Assembly: GCF_018873765.1 (NCBI RefSeq)
Contig: NC_057917.1
Location: forward strand, 58,090,464 to 58,154,463
Reading direction: 5' to 3'
DNA: 64,000 nucleotides
DNA from: Telopea speciosissima
Taxonomy: Eukaryota; Streptophyta; Magnoliopsida; Proteales; Proteaceae
Both the position numbers and the translations under genes were made by a program. Under the pieces are notes generated by a model that ran no database searches, was not told the DNA's origin, and saw nothing but the letters and a program-made list of their open reading frames with translations. Positions 34,672 to 45,907 of this stretch are shown here, one piece after another. Numbering within the stretch: position 1 is the stretch's first letter; the number at the start of each line of letters is the position of its first letter.

Positions 34672-37410
34672 GCTGCTACCGGCCCAGTCAGCATCACTGA
34701 ATGTCTGTAATGTGATATCGAGTGCCTTTTCAATGAGAAGACCATGGGTCGGAATACCCTTGAGATAGCGTAGAATATGCTTAAACAACGACCAATGTTC
34801 ATCGGTGGGGGCATGCATGTATTGGCAGGCCTTGTTGACAGAATAGGCAACATCAGGGCGTGTCAACATCACATACTGTAGGGCTCCAACCATAGAGTGG
34901 TATTGTGTAGGATTGGCAAGTGGTGCACCCCTTACAGAGGAGAGTTTAGCGGTTGTGGCAATGGGGGTGAAAACTGGCTTGTCGGCACACTTCAAGAGAT
35001 CTGAAATATATCTGGTCTAAGAGAGGATAACCCCCGTTGGTGTACAAATTGACTGAATCCCAAGAAAAAGATCGATGGAAAGGACCTAGGTCCTTGATAG
35101 CATATGTGGAAGACAACTACTCAAGTAAAGCACTGATATGAATGTTAGTAAAGGCAATGTTGAATGCCATTGGGAGCGAAGAAGGTTGATAAAAGTTTAT
35201 ACTCGCCCGCCCACCCCCCCAGTTCGTTTGGATTGATTTTATTTTACGGGAAAACCGATGCTCAACTAAGGCCTGAAACCATTGAAAACAGAAAACACTT
35301 TAGAATTTTGAACCAAGGGATAAACCAAATAAACTTGGTGCAGTCATCAACAAAATTAACAAAATAGTGATGGGCGTCAGATGAAATATTGTGAGACAGT
35401 CCCCAAACATCGTTGAATATTAAATATAAGGGATGGGAACTAGTAGGGGAAGTAGATTTTAAAGTATGTTTGTGAGCGTTGCTCAATTGACATGCACTGC
35501 ATAAGCTACGAGAACTAGAATTATTACAAGGCAAATTGAATTCAAAACATAACAAAGAACTTAAGAGTGGGGGTAGCCAAGATGATGATGCCACCCATCA
35601 AGGGAAGTAAATTCAGCAATAAGGGCGGTTGGTGTAGGATTGACAAAAATGGTGTAAAGTCCATGCTTACTCGGCCCACTCAGAAGGATATTTTTGGACT
35701 GCTAATCCTTAACCAAAAAAAAAAAAAAAACGATGAACATGGAATTCAAAAAATATGTTATTATCTTGAGCAAACATCTGATTGGAAAGTAAAGACTTGG
35801 TAATGGAAGGAACTTGAAGAATGTTCAACAAAAGAAAAGAGTGAGGTGGGGAAGAAAAGAAAGAATTACCAACATGAGTTATGGGGAGTCCTTTATCGTT
35901 GCCAACTTGCAATTGACTCTGACTGTTATTAGTATCAAAGGAGGCTAACGAATGCAAATACAGAGTAACATGGTGGGAAGCACCAGTGTCCGAGTACCAT
36001 GTTTGTGGCTAGTTTAAATAAGGATAAGGTGGTGGGTTAGCCGACGAATGATAGAAAGGTGGTATGGATGGGAGAGATAGGCGGTTGGGGGTGGGTATGG
36101 CGGTGATGGGTAATGGGGTTCTAGTTGGTGTTGTTATGGTAGAAGCAAGTGGATACAACATGATTAGTGCGATGGCGGATAGTACAGAAAAGGTAGCCCT
36201 GAGAGGAACCCCAACCACCATGTTCACGTCCCCCATGGCCACTATAGCCATGTCCACATCCTCCGCGGGGTGATGGAGATTGTGAACTGGTGGAGGGGGA
36301 GATGGGGGTGGACTGAGAAATGTTCGCAGAAGGTGGCTACGTAGACGACAAATCCTGGAGCATCAATTTATGTATAGAAGTACCATTCAAAACTCACCAC
36401 TTAAAAGAAGACTATTAAGTTCACCACAAGGGATGATATACATGCTAACAAATAATGTAGGAATAAGACTTTTAAAGTTAGATTGCAATGCTCGAAACAC
36501 ATATATGTTGAAATCATCCGACGCCATGGACTTACCCACTGCAGCGAGTTCATCAGAGACAGTCTTTGCACATTACAAATTGAGTGACGGGCTCATTGGC
36601 TTTATAAGTGAAGTCCTGGAGGTCCATGTGAAGAGACAAGATGCGCGTTGATGTGGAGCCATACACAAATTGAAGAGCCTTTCATAGGTCTTTACTAGTG
36701 GTCTTGCCAATGGCAAGAAGTAGTGCATCCTCTGAAAGAGAGGCAATAAGGAGGTTGAGTATTGAGGAGTCCTACTATATCCAACGCTGAGCAACAATAG
36801 AGTCAATAGGGCAGTAGAGAGTTCCATCTATATAACAAAAAAGATTCTGGCCACGCAGATAAGGAACAATCTATGTGCGCCAAAAAAATTAGTTCTTGTT
36901 GTTGAGTTTAAGAGATAAAAACTGTTGCACAACATGAGAAAAACTTGGGGGGCCATGGGAGAGGGGGTAGCGACAGCGAGAGGTATGTCTAGGTCGGGTC
37001 AATAGTTTAAATTGTTTTCTTGCCTATATATATGTAAGCCATTGTGGCTATTGGGGAAGTAGTTTTGAATATTGAAAGTTACTCAATAGATGAGTTTGTC
37101 TAAGAACCTTGAAGAGTTCACTGTTGTCTAGAAGAACAACACTTTGCCTTGAAGAGCAACACTTACATTTATTTTATTCCTCTCTTCTTCTTGTCTTCCA
37201 TCGATTCTTGGCGCATTTTTTTAAGTTCACGCTTCGTACTTGCATCAGAGACCCAAGAGCACCCACGGTGGCTGGGTTATGCAGTTCGGGTGGAGAGAGA
37301 AAGGGGCATGCTCGATTGGAGTGGGGCTGCCCACATTACTCTGATTGTCATCCTCCATGGAGCTAAAAAACTTAAAGAGTCTCGTTGGAGTGTGTAGCTC
37401 ATGATACCAT

Positions 37411-37686
37411 ATTAACTTGGGAACAAATCCTTGCTCTCAACAAAGAGCTTCATTATATTTATAGAGCGAAGAACAATTACAAGAAGTGCCTTTGGTTTTA
37501 GGAATGGCCATAATTGAAATAGAAATACAATATTCATTGTATGATAAAGGAAAGATGATCTTGTCAAGGATGATAGCTCCAAGATATGAAAGAGCATGAT
37601 ATGGAAAGCATAAAATATGGAAAGTGCGGTTGGGAGATCTCGTGCAAGGCGCATAGCTGAGTTGGTCGATATCTTATGTTGATACA
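37411..37686 (-). repeat. 5' LTR of Copia A
   Basis: It is about 276 bp, slightly longer than its partner because of a small internal duplication (catgatatggaaagcataaaatatgg). In element sense it begins TGTATCAACATAAG and ends before the primer-binding site. It lies within the LTR of Copia B: the next plus-strand bases (attgaagagaatcc) continue the Copia B LTR. Confidence 0.85.
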
Positions 37687-40075
37687 GGATTGAAGAGAAT
37701 CCTAGAATATTACTAGGGAACTACTTCTATACATAGAGTTACATTAGAAAGGAAAAACTTGGAGAACAAGTAAAGTCCAAGATAGAATATGAATCCTCAA
37801 GTTACCAAATATACATTGCCATAGAATGGCAACTTTATATTTAGCTGATACACCCGTTCAAGCGGAGGATTTGACTGGTCGGATCTTTAGCTTGTCTTTA
37901 AGGAACTGAAAACGTTGTGAAGAGAGAGCCTTGCTCATAATGTCTGCAATTTGATCAGATGAACTGGACCATAAACTCCCTTTTTGCAACTTTGTCACAA
38001 ACAAAGTGGAAATCAATTTCCACTTGTTCTGTATGGTTGTGAAACACAGGGTTGGCGGATAGATAAGTAGCACCAATATTATCACACCACAGGATTGGAG
38101 GATGGTAAAGTGAAATACGAAGTTCCCTAAATAGAGATTTCAGCCATGTGACCTCCGTAGTCGCATCAATCATAGCCTTGTATTCGACTTCAATAGAAGA
38201 GAGGGCAACAATTCCTTGCTTATGGGAGGAGCATGAGATGAGATTTGAACCCATGAAAATAGCATAATCGACGGTGGATTTGCGATTAGTGGAATCGCCT
38301 GCCTAGTCAGCATCAAAGAAGGACTGAAGATGAAGACTGGAAAAGCGATTTATAAGTAAACCATAGGATTGAGTGGACTTAGGATAGCGCAATATGCGCT
38401 TGACAATATACCAATGCTCTTCCATGGGAGAATGCATGAACTAGTAGGCACAATTAACGGGGAAGGCAACATCAGGTCGAGTTAAGAAATTTAATCCATA
38501 ATAATTTTCACATTGAACCCACAAATGCCTGTATTTTTATTTATATTGAGATCATCATATCCTTCTCTTATATTTATATTGAAATCACTGCCATTCGTGC
38601 TAGTGCTAGTTCTTATACTATAACTCCCATGTTATATATTGCAAAGCAATCACAATAGACTTGTAATGAGTCACATCAGTAAAAGGAACACCCCCTTAAG
38701 CACTATGCTTAGATGATATGGCAATCGGTGTAAGAACAAGCTTACAGTCAATCATCCCAGCCCGATGAAGAAAGTCAGTTATGTACCGATGTTGAGATAA
38801 TAAAAGCCCCTATGAATGAGGTATGGGTTCCACACCAAAGACGAAGTGTAGAGGACCTCAGTCTTTGGTAGAGAATTCATTGGAGAGCTATTGGAGCAAT
38901 GAAGTGACATGGGAAGCAGTACTGTTGGTCACCAATATGTAATCAACGTAGATTAAAACATAGGTTGTTGATGGGCCCTAGTTGAACATAAATAAAGATG
39001 GATTAGTCTGTGATGCACAGAAGCTAGACCGAAGTAAGCACTCAGATAGGTGATGGAACCATACTCGGGGAACTTGCTTCAAACCATAAAGTGAGCGCCG
39101 TAATTTGCGCACATTATATGGAAGAGAAGTATCCTCAAAACTTGGTGGTAGACTCGTATACACTTCCTCATTAACAACACCATGGAGGGAGCATTGTGAA
39201 CATTTAGCTGCTGGATTGGCCAACCACGAGTAACTGCAAGGGCAAGAATGTTGTGAATCTTGGTCAGTTTGAAAACAGGTCTAAAGGTCTCAGTGAAGTC
39301 AATGCCCTGTTGTTGATGAATCCTTTGGCCACAGAACGGTTTTATATCGTTCTAGGGAGCCGTCCGCTTTTCTTTTAAGTTTTGATCTTGTACACCCATT
39401 TACAACCAACCACATTAAAACGAGGATTGGGGGGGGGGGGAACAAGTGTCCACGTTCCATTCCGAACCAAAGCATTAAATTCCTTTGCCATTACAGCCCT
39501 CCATTCAGGAAATTTTGGGTGAAACAGGTCGGTTCAGTGGGGGATGGGGTAGCAGTGGTATGATAAATATGGGAAGAGGGACGAGGTCGAAGGGTCATGG
39601 AGTGAGTCTTATATGGAACTACGGTAGATTGGGGTGGTGGGGGTAGGGCTGATTTGGTAGGTGGTGAGGGTAAGGTTGGGCTGGTAGGTTGGGGGACTGT
39701 GGAAGTATATAACTCTATCATGGGCCGAGTCCAAAGGGGATGGTAGTCCAGAGGAGAGGGTGGGGATGGGGTCTGTGACATGGAGACCGCAGTGAGGGAG
39801 GAGGGGGAGATGGAGCAGTCACTTTAGGGGGGATGGCAAGTGGAACATCAGAATTGGAAACTGGTATGGTGGAGGGGATGAAAGCACAAGGAGAAGAAGG
39901 GAGAGAAGATGGAGGAGGACCTAAGATCGATGGACTGGAACGACGGAAAGTAAAGGAAGACTTATTAAAACAAACATGTAGTGCAATATAAATCCGATTG
40001 GATTCCAAGTCCACGTAACTGTACCCTACATGAGAGGGGTTGTACCCAATGAAAACATAGGGAGAATACCCTTGT

Positions 40076-40288
40076 TATTTCATTCCCTTGATATTTTATG
40101 TATATGTGATTACATTATATAGAGAGATTAGAAGATTGAAGAGAATCTTAGAATTCTACTAGGGAACTACTTCTATACATAGAGATATATAAGAAAGGAA
40201 ATAATTGGAGAACAACATAGAATATGAATCCTCAAGTTACTGGATATACATTGCCTTAGAATGGCAACTGTTTATTCAGCTGATAGCA
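40076..40288 (-). repeat. 5' LTR of Copia B
   Basis: It is about 213 bp and uninterrupted, starting TGCTATCAGCTG in element sense. It gives the template for recognising the split 3' LTR. The split copy carries an extra segment (acaagtaaagtccaagatag) absent here. Confidence 0.78.
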
Positions 40289-40467
40289 TCGTTCTTGATT
40301 GACCAAACACTCCTTTCATTTCTTAAAATTTTCAAGAGGCTCAATTATTATTGTCCAATCTCATATATATATTATATATCACTCCCCTATCCAGCTTGAT
40401 GGTTTTAAAAGCCACAAGTTTGAGCAGCTAGCAATAGAATTTCTGTTTTCACATAGAGAATTATCTC

Positions 40468-40720
40468 TTTTTTTGCTGAAGGTCAGCAAGGAATTTATAT
40501 TACAAAGAAGTATAAAACAAGTACAAAGAAGACTATATAACTAGTCAAAGGAAAAATAGACAAAAAAGTTGAGAGTGGATCCACCATCAGCATAGCCATC
40601 AGCAGAAAACAATCCCTCACAAGACTCCCTCCCCTTTACCTTCGGCATTGCCATCAGCAAAGGAGAAGATAGCCATCAGCAAATAAACCTAAATTTAGAT
40701 CTGAGAGAATTTTCTCTTTA
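40468..40720 (-). mobile_element. LINE 3' end fragment
   Basis: The poly(T) tract is followed by gctgaaggtcagc (40475-40487), the inverse of the 3'-terminal hairpin GCTGACCTTCAGC that also ends the LINEs at 45559-45571 and 47510-47522. Beyond it are catcagca repeats such as gccatcagcaaaggag, also seen near 47620 in the longer LINE. Only a few hundred bases of the 3' end remain. Confidence 0.55.
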
Positions 40721-41692
40721 ATTGCTAAGGTATGGGGAAAAATATAACAAAAATAGCATCAGGACACAACAAGATGGAGCTTAGTAATTCCCTCTTCATT
40801 TATTCTGTATTGTTCTAACTTCTAACTAGATATTTATTTGCCTCACAATTTTGAGTTGGTTCATCCTCCTTGGATGTCCATTTGAATGTGAATTGAACTT
40901 TACTTTTTGACAATTCAGGCATAATATATTCACTCCTTTTGGTGATAAGAAAGCAATGAATTATTTGTTCTTTGTCAATGGGTATAGGGTAACTAGTAAC
41001 CAGGTTATCCCTTCTTCCAACCTGGTAAAATTAGGTGGGCTCTTGCTTTCTGATCCAAAGAGCTCAAAAAATTGGAACTTAACAAAGTTTTGCCAATCAT
41101 ATCTGAGTATAATGAAGTAGTAGATGACAAAACCAAAATGTATTTGAAAACACAAAAAACTTTCTTAAACAACAGGTAGAAGAAACAAAAATTCCTACAT
41201 TTGAGTAAATTTTTCTCTTTTTATTCACATTGAGTGGTAGATAGATCAAAATGTTGAGTAAATTTTTCTCTTTTTGTGAGATTTAGTCAAAATGTGTCAC
41301 AAGAGCTTTCTTTCACTAGTTGGAAGATTGAATCATATTCAATTACTCCAACGATGACGCGAAAAATAGGAATTTTGGGTTCAAAATCCTGTACCTTCTT
41401 AGAATATCTTTGCTTTGAATGTTTGGTAGTACTTAATAGAACTTCAATGTATCAAATTTAGTAATGTCAACTTTGCATTTTCATTTCTTGCTCAAAAACC
41501 AACTGGAATGCTTGCAAATTTGTATACCTTGAACTGTCATACGCATTAACCTCTAAGAGAAGACACCTTTAAACTCAAACTCCTGGCATACAAATTGATT
41601 TTTATGAGGAGCTGATATTTTACTAATAACAGGCATTATTTATGATTGATTTATGAGCCCTAACATATAAGGAATGAAATGCTAAAAGGATT

Positions 41693-41728
<36 letters not shown>

Positions 41729-42221
41729 GATGCAATTGCAATTGCTGAGCAAACAACAAATTAAGATACTTATCTACATTAGTTTCTACAATGGTATAAC
41801 CACAACTAAAAGTGGAGATAGAATACATGAACAACTTCCTATAATCATCTATTAGTTGGTATATTTGTAGATATAACTTTACAATACACTTCAGTAATTA
41901 ATCACTTCAATGAAGGGAATGAACCACCCCTGCTATCATCTTGATACATAATAATGAGCTTTTTGTTACAGTTAAATAATACAATTTTATCAATCAAAAG
42001 AGAGACTCTCAAACTCACCACTAAAAGACTTGGATTGTTTGTCACTAACTCTCCCTTCTCTTAAACACACCAAAACACAATTTGGTTATATCTTATCTCT
42101 TAATTCGACCTTCGACAAAGAGACACCCTAACAAATACGAATGCCTTTGATTCTTTGTACTTGAAGATAGATCTCATAAGACCCAAACAGTAATTAACTA
42201 GCTAGAAGTAGAAGTATCTTA
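40721..42221. other. Intergenic, 3' flank of the MYB gene
   Basis: No gene supported. A GA microsatellite lies at 41696-41723. A short duplication (tgagtaaatttttctctttt) occurs near 41203-41275. Confidence 0.4.
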
Positions 42222-43165
42222 TCACCTAAAGAGAAGTAGTGTAGGAGATGGAACTCTTTCGAGTTGTTCCTTAGAAATATTTGTATCCAGATTACATTTC
42301 GGTCTTTCTTCTAGTACCACTGGAATTGAAGGAGAAGGAATATTGTTGATGGTTAGATCAATGTTCAAATCAGGTAAATTGCAGGTTCCATCTTCAAGGC
42401 AGCTTCCAGCATCAGATACCTGATCATTATCCCCTTGAGATTTTCTAGGTTTACATGGTTGACAAGCTTGAATCTTTAAACCAGAAGATGTATCAGTACC
42501 AGATAAAATTTGGGTTCTAGGGAGCTTCTGGTTCAAACGATGGTTATTTGGATCAATACCCATGTTTATAAGCTTTCTCCTTAAATGGGAATTCCAGTAA
42601 TTCTTAACTTCATTGTCGGTACGCCCCGGTAATCTTCCAGCAATCAAGGACCACCTGAAGCCATCAAAATTAGCACTAATGATACATGTAATCAATGTTT
42701 AGTAGTCATTAATTAGGTCTCTTAATTTATAATGTTTAAAGTTACTAGTAGTGAACAAAATTATTCTAGCTAGGAATATTAAAGATAGAGAAATCACGCG
42801 CACCGGTTGCCTAGTAGTGCATGGAGTTTGATGATAAGGTCTTCTTCATCTTCAGCAAAATTGCCTCTTTTAAGGTCTGGCCTTAGATAGTTTATCCATC
42901 TCAGTCTACAGCTTTTACCACACCTAAGCAAGCCTGATCATAGGAACCAGAAGAGGAAATGTACCATTAGATGAATAAGAAGAAGAAAGGGGAATGGATA
43001 ATTGGGGTTTTTTTTTAATTAATTAGATGAGGAACCTGCAGCTTGAGGGAGTGATCTCCAGCAACCTTCACCATGGAGTCTGATGTAGTCAATGAGTTTC
43101 TGGTCTTCTTGCTTGGACCAAGCTCCTTTATTGGTATCTTGTTTAACACAGCAAGGTTTCCTCAT
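42222..43165 (-). CDS. R2R3-MYB repressor, C2/MYB4-subgroup type (MYBC2/MYB27-like)
   Basis: Three exons with GT-AG introns: 43165-43036 (130 nt), 42933-42804 (130 nt) and 42654-42222 (433 nt), giving 230 aa. Intron positions are the conserved ones of R2R3-MYBs. The R2 repeat (about 13-63) begins [17 protein letters not shown] and continues over the first junction with [21 protein letters not shown]3 (about 66-114) has [20 protein letters not shown], which fits the bHLH-contact signature [DE]Lx2[RK]x3Lx6Lx3R. After R3 come the C1 motif ([13 protein letters not shown]), a C2/EAR repression motif (DLNIDLTI) and a C-terminal TLLLFR motif. In this group such proteins act in the nucleus and repress anthocyanin, proanthocyanidin or phenylpropanoid genes, joining MYB-bHLH-WD40 complexes. 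The MRKPCC start is typical of FaMYB1/VvMYBC2-type proteins. All functional motifs look intact. Confidence 0.93.
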
Positions 43166-43195
43166 CAGTAATCCTTTGGAAACCCTTGAAACTAT

Positions 43196-43256
43196 GAGAG
43201 GGAGAGAGAGAGAGAGAGAGAGCACTCAATCCAATCTACAAGAACTGCTTTATAAT
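43196..43256 (-). promoter_or_regulatory. MYB core promoter: TATA-like box and CT tract
   Basis: On the minus strand a TATA-like ATTATAAAG lies at about 43248-43256, some 85 bp upstream of the start codon. A 27-bp CT tract (43196-43222) lies between it and the ATG, probably in the 5' leader. A second GA-rich block lies upstream at 43341-43380. Confidence 0.45.
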
Positions 43257-43699
43257 GGGGGTGGAGTTTGTGAAGGGTTGATGGTTGACTTAGACCGGCG
43301 GTTTGGACCTCTGCGTGGGTGTGTACATGACTGGGTATCTAAGAGAGAGAGAGATAGAGAGAGGAAGAAGAAGAAGAAGGTGGTGGAGTGGAGTAAGGTT
43401 GTTAGTTGCCGTTAAGTATAGGTCTCTGTCTCCGTTTTACTTAATCTCATGCACATCAAATTAATTATATTAATTTTTGGTAAAAGTTTTTTTTCTATTT
43501 CTTATAGGTATGTCTAGTTTTTCGTTGGCAAAGGATCGAAAAGGCTGAGAATCTACGCACCCAAAAGGCCAAATTAAAGCAATTGGAAGAGAAAAGTTGG
43601 CACAATCACATGTTCTCACGTTGACTGATAGTTTCCAACATATCTACTTCGAAACCCTAACCCTACCAAAGTCATTAAAGCTCCAAACAAACAAACCCT

Positions 43700-43735
<36 letters not shown>

Positions 43736-45130
43736 ATTCAAGGAAAAAAATGCAAACACTTAATAATAAAAAATTAAATAAATGATGATCTTGACGATTT
43801 TGAAGATTCAACAGGTTCTAGAATATAATTAAAGAAAAGAGAATCATGATCTAAGAGATATGGATTGAGAGTGAATTTTATCCGCTATGAGAGAAAGGTC
43901 CAAATTACACAAGGCAGAGATATTAACGGATGGTCAATCTACATCTGAATCCATTTGAATCCGTTAAGAGGTATCCATATTTGGGCAGGGAATATCTAGA
44001 TCCAAACCGTGTTCAAGCCGAATCCAATCCGCTTACAAACCTATCTAGAGATAAAAAGGGGGGAAATTACTGAGATCCCTATTGGGTTGGGTTGGGTTTG
44101 GAGGGGGGGTTGTCTCATGGGTGTCCTTAAATGTGGAGTTGTGGTGGTAAATAGTATGGCTAAAACAAACGAAAAAACAAAGAGGGTCACCATTATAATA
44201 TGGATAATCTAGTCTGAAAACTGGATCATTCATTCATTCCCTATGGTGTACTTTAGAACCAGATACCTAATTATAATAATAATAATGTATTCCTATTGCA
44301 TAACTGGTTTAAACAGTACTAGGTTTCCCATATGAGCTTTAGAAAGTCTAAAGAACCTGGGGAGTCCCACGTGCCCTACCGCTATGGTCTGTGTTAGATA
44401 ACACGCCTTTCTACGTACTCGTCTTTTCCAAAACTTCTCTCTCTCTCTCTCTCTAACGTCCTTTTCTCTTCTTGTCTCTATTCATTTGTCTCATATCGTA
44501 TGGGTGGGCTTCTGATTGGATAAACCTAAACCCTAACCATTTTCCCTTTTATTTCTCCTTTCTAAATTCCTTTCCCTTTACGAGACAGTGCCACATGGCA
44601 TTGGTTTAAGGAGAAAACATTACAGATGAGGCTTCAAAATTAGAATCGCTTATTCCTTCATTAGGGAATCCATTGGAGCCCCCCCTCCCCCAAGAGCCAA
44701 TTATCTGGGGTTGTTCATCTTAGAAATTTCACCAATTAAGGAATCATTAGTAGTCAATGTCATTGGATAATTTCGTGATATCTATAAGAAAACCAACTTG
44801 TTGAGAATGTTTTTTATTTTATTTTTTTTTGACAATTTAGTATTATTTTATAGATTTAATTTTGTCTTTCAAGAATCATAGAGAAGCGGTTGGGTATGAC
44901 CGTAAGACACCAAAAAGCCAGACCAAACAGTCAACTACTCGAAACTGTTAGATTCCATGCATGCAAGAGGATCCACTCCCTTTAGTGTAACTACAGACAT
45001 TAAAGATAAGCTGTAGAGATCAACTTCAATCCATGAATGAAGCCAATTAGAGTTTTCTGTTAATGGCCATACCGAGAGTGGATTCTCTAGTCATTTATAG
45101 TGGTTTCTTGTACTTTGCTGATTTTTTTTT
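43257..45130. other. Intergenic, 5' flank of the MYB gene
   Basis: Non-coding; holds CT microsatellites (43702-43730, 44438-44453) and simple A/T runs. No gene supported. Confidence 0.4.
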
Positions 45131-45580
45131 CAGTTTTTTCACTAAATGGATTCAAAATTGTATTAAGATGAGAAAAAATGAAATACAAAAACCTGAAAAA
45201 ATCAGGAAAACTAAACACAAGATCTGCTGGATCTAACCTCCTCCTATGCTAAGACCCTCAGAAGGGGAGAGGTAACAGCCAAAAGGGAACTAAAAAATTA
45301 CAAATTAACACTATCGAAATCTAAGCTTTCCTTGGACGTTCAACTCAAAGATCTTCTTCTGCAGAAGCAGGCCATGAGTCAATAGGAGAAGAAATATTCA
45401 AATCTTCTTAAGGTTGTGATTTGCTGATAATCATGCCGAAGGTAGAGCATTAAGATTCTTTATTTATTTCTTTATTATTTATTTTTTTTGTGCCATCTGG
45501 GTATGTTTTGGATGTTAATCCTGTACATCCACATTTTTCTAATTAATATTATTCTTTTGCTGATCTTTAGCAAAAAAAAA
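45131..45580 (+). mobile_element. LINE 3' end fragment with terminal hairpin
   Basis: It ends cttttgctgatctttagc followed by a run of A (45571-45580). The terminal gctgatctttagc (45559-45571) is a short stem-loop shared with the LINE ends at 40475-40487 and 47510-47522. The preceding tttttgtgccatctgggtatg ... gtacatccac sequence is a plausible LINE 3' UTR. The 5' boundary is uncertain. Confidence 0.5.
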
Positions 45581-45699
45581 CCATGATAGAAGCCCTAGCT
45601 TCATAGATTTAGGGATAAAACAGTCCAATCACACGTCCATAATCCCATCTGTGAGTAGATTGTGCTGGCATTTCTTTAAGGTTAATTAGTAAAGGGAGA

Positions 45700-45855
45700 G
45701 AGTTTTCTTTCTGGGAGTGCAGCTCCTGTGCCAGCATGGGGACCAATGGAAACGCACGTGGAAACATCAACATAGATTGAATCTCTGCTTTACATGGGGG
45801 CAAGTTTGTCATTTCGTGGGATCTTAGTCTTGACACAAGAGCTACACTCCGGGAC
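45700..45855. repeat. F1 inverted-repeat element
   Basis: The left end tgggagtgcagctcctgtgcc and right end ttgacacaagagctacactcc are inverted. The interior (gaaacgcacgtggaaacatcaacat ... catgggggcaagtttgtcattt) matches the unit inside 30290-30455. Confidence 0.5.
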
Positions 45856-45856
<1 letters not shown>

Positions 45857-45892
<36 letters not shown>

Positions 45893-45907
45893 ATAGTAGT
45901 AGTAGTA
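45857..45907. repeat. AGT trinucleotide microsatellite
   Basis: About 16 units of agt with a single interruption, directly between an F1 element and the start of the duplicated segment. Confidence 0.9.

Larger units (their letters stand above)
33465..37686 (-). mobile_element. Copia A: Ty1-copia element inserted in the LTR of Copia B
   Basis: LTRs lie at 37411-37686 (5') and 33465-33723 (3'). Next to the 5' LTR the minus strand reads atggtatcatgagc, close to the initiator-Met tRNA binding site. Next to the 3' LTR is a polypurine tract (cttgaggggggtg). In order there are gag remnants (about 36950-36400, ending in a G/Y/P-rich stretch at 36257-36009) and integrase N-terminal and first catalytic region (35594-35262, CSACQL, FNDVWG, FVDDCTKFIW). 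Then follow the reverse transcriptase C-terminal half (about 35130-34680) and RNase H (34157-33730, NPVFHVRTKHVEIDFHF). The integrase core and the front of reverse transcriptase are deleted around 35160-35260. An hAT-like MITE splits the RT/RNase H junction. Stops and frameshifts make it inactive. Confidence 0.85.
33404..40288 (-). mobile_element. Copia B: older, internally deleted Ty1-copia element hosting Copia A
   Basis: The 5' LTR lies at 40076-40288. The 3' LTR is split into 37687-37852 and 33404-33464 by Copia A. Shared LTR blocks include cccttgatattttatgta, ttgaagagaatc, gaactacttctatacatagag and gaatatgaatcctcaagttac. Internally, in minus-strand order, there is an integrase C-terminal remnant (YVFIGYNPSHVGYS-like, about 40020-40075). 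A proline/serine-rich linker follows (40014-39491), then reverse transcriptase with the RRSLYGLKQVPRVWF segment (about 39060-39120), then RNase H (38254-37860, LSSIEVEYKAM, NPVFHNHTEQVEIDFHF) with a frameshift. Gag, protease and the integrase core are missing: the LTR joins the integrase tail directly. Multiple stops make it inactive. Confidence 0.82.

Noticed and set aside
39491..40014. Proline/serine-rich frames resembling an extensin-like protein
   Set aside because: They are the integrase-RT linker of Copia B, in order with its integrase tail and reverse transcriptase.
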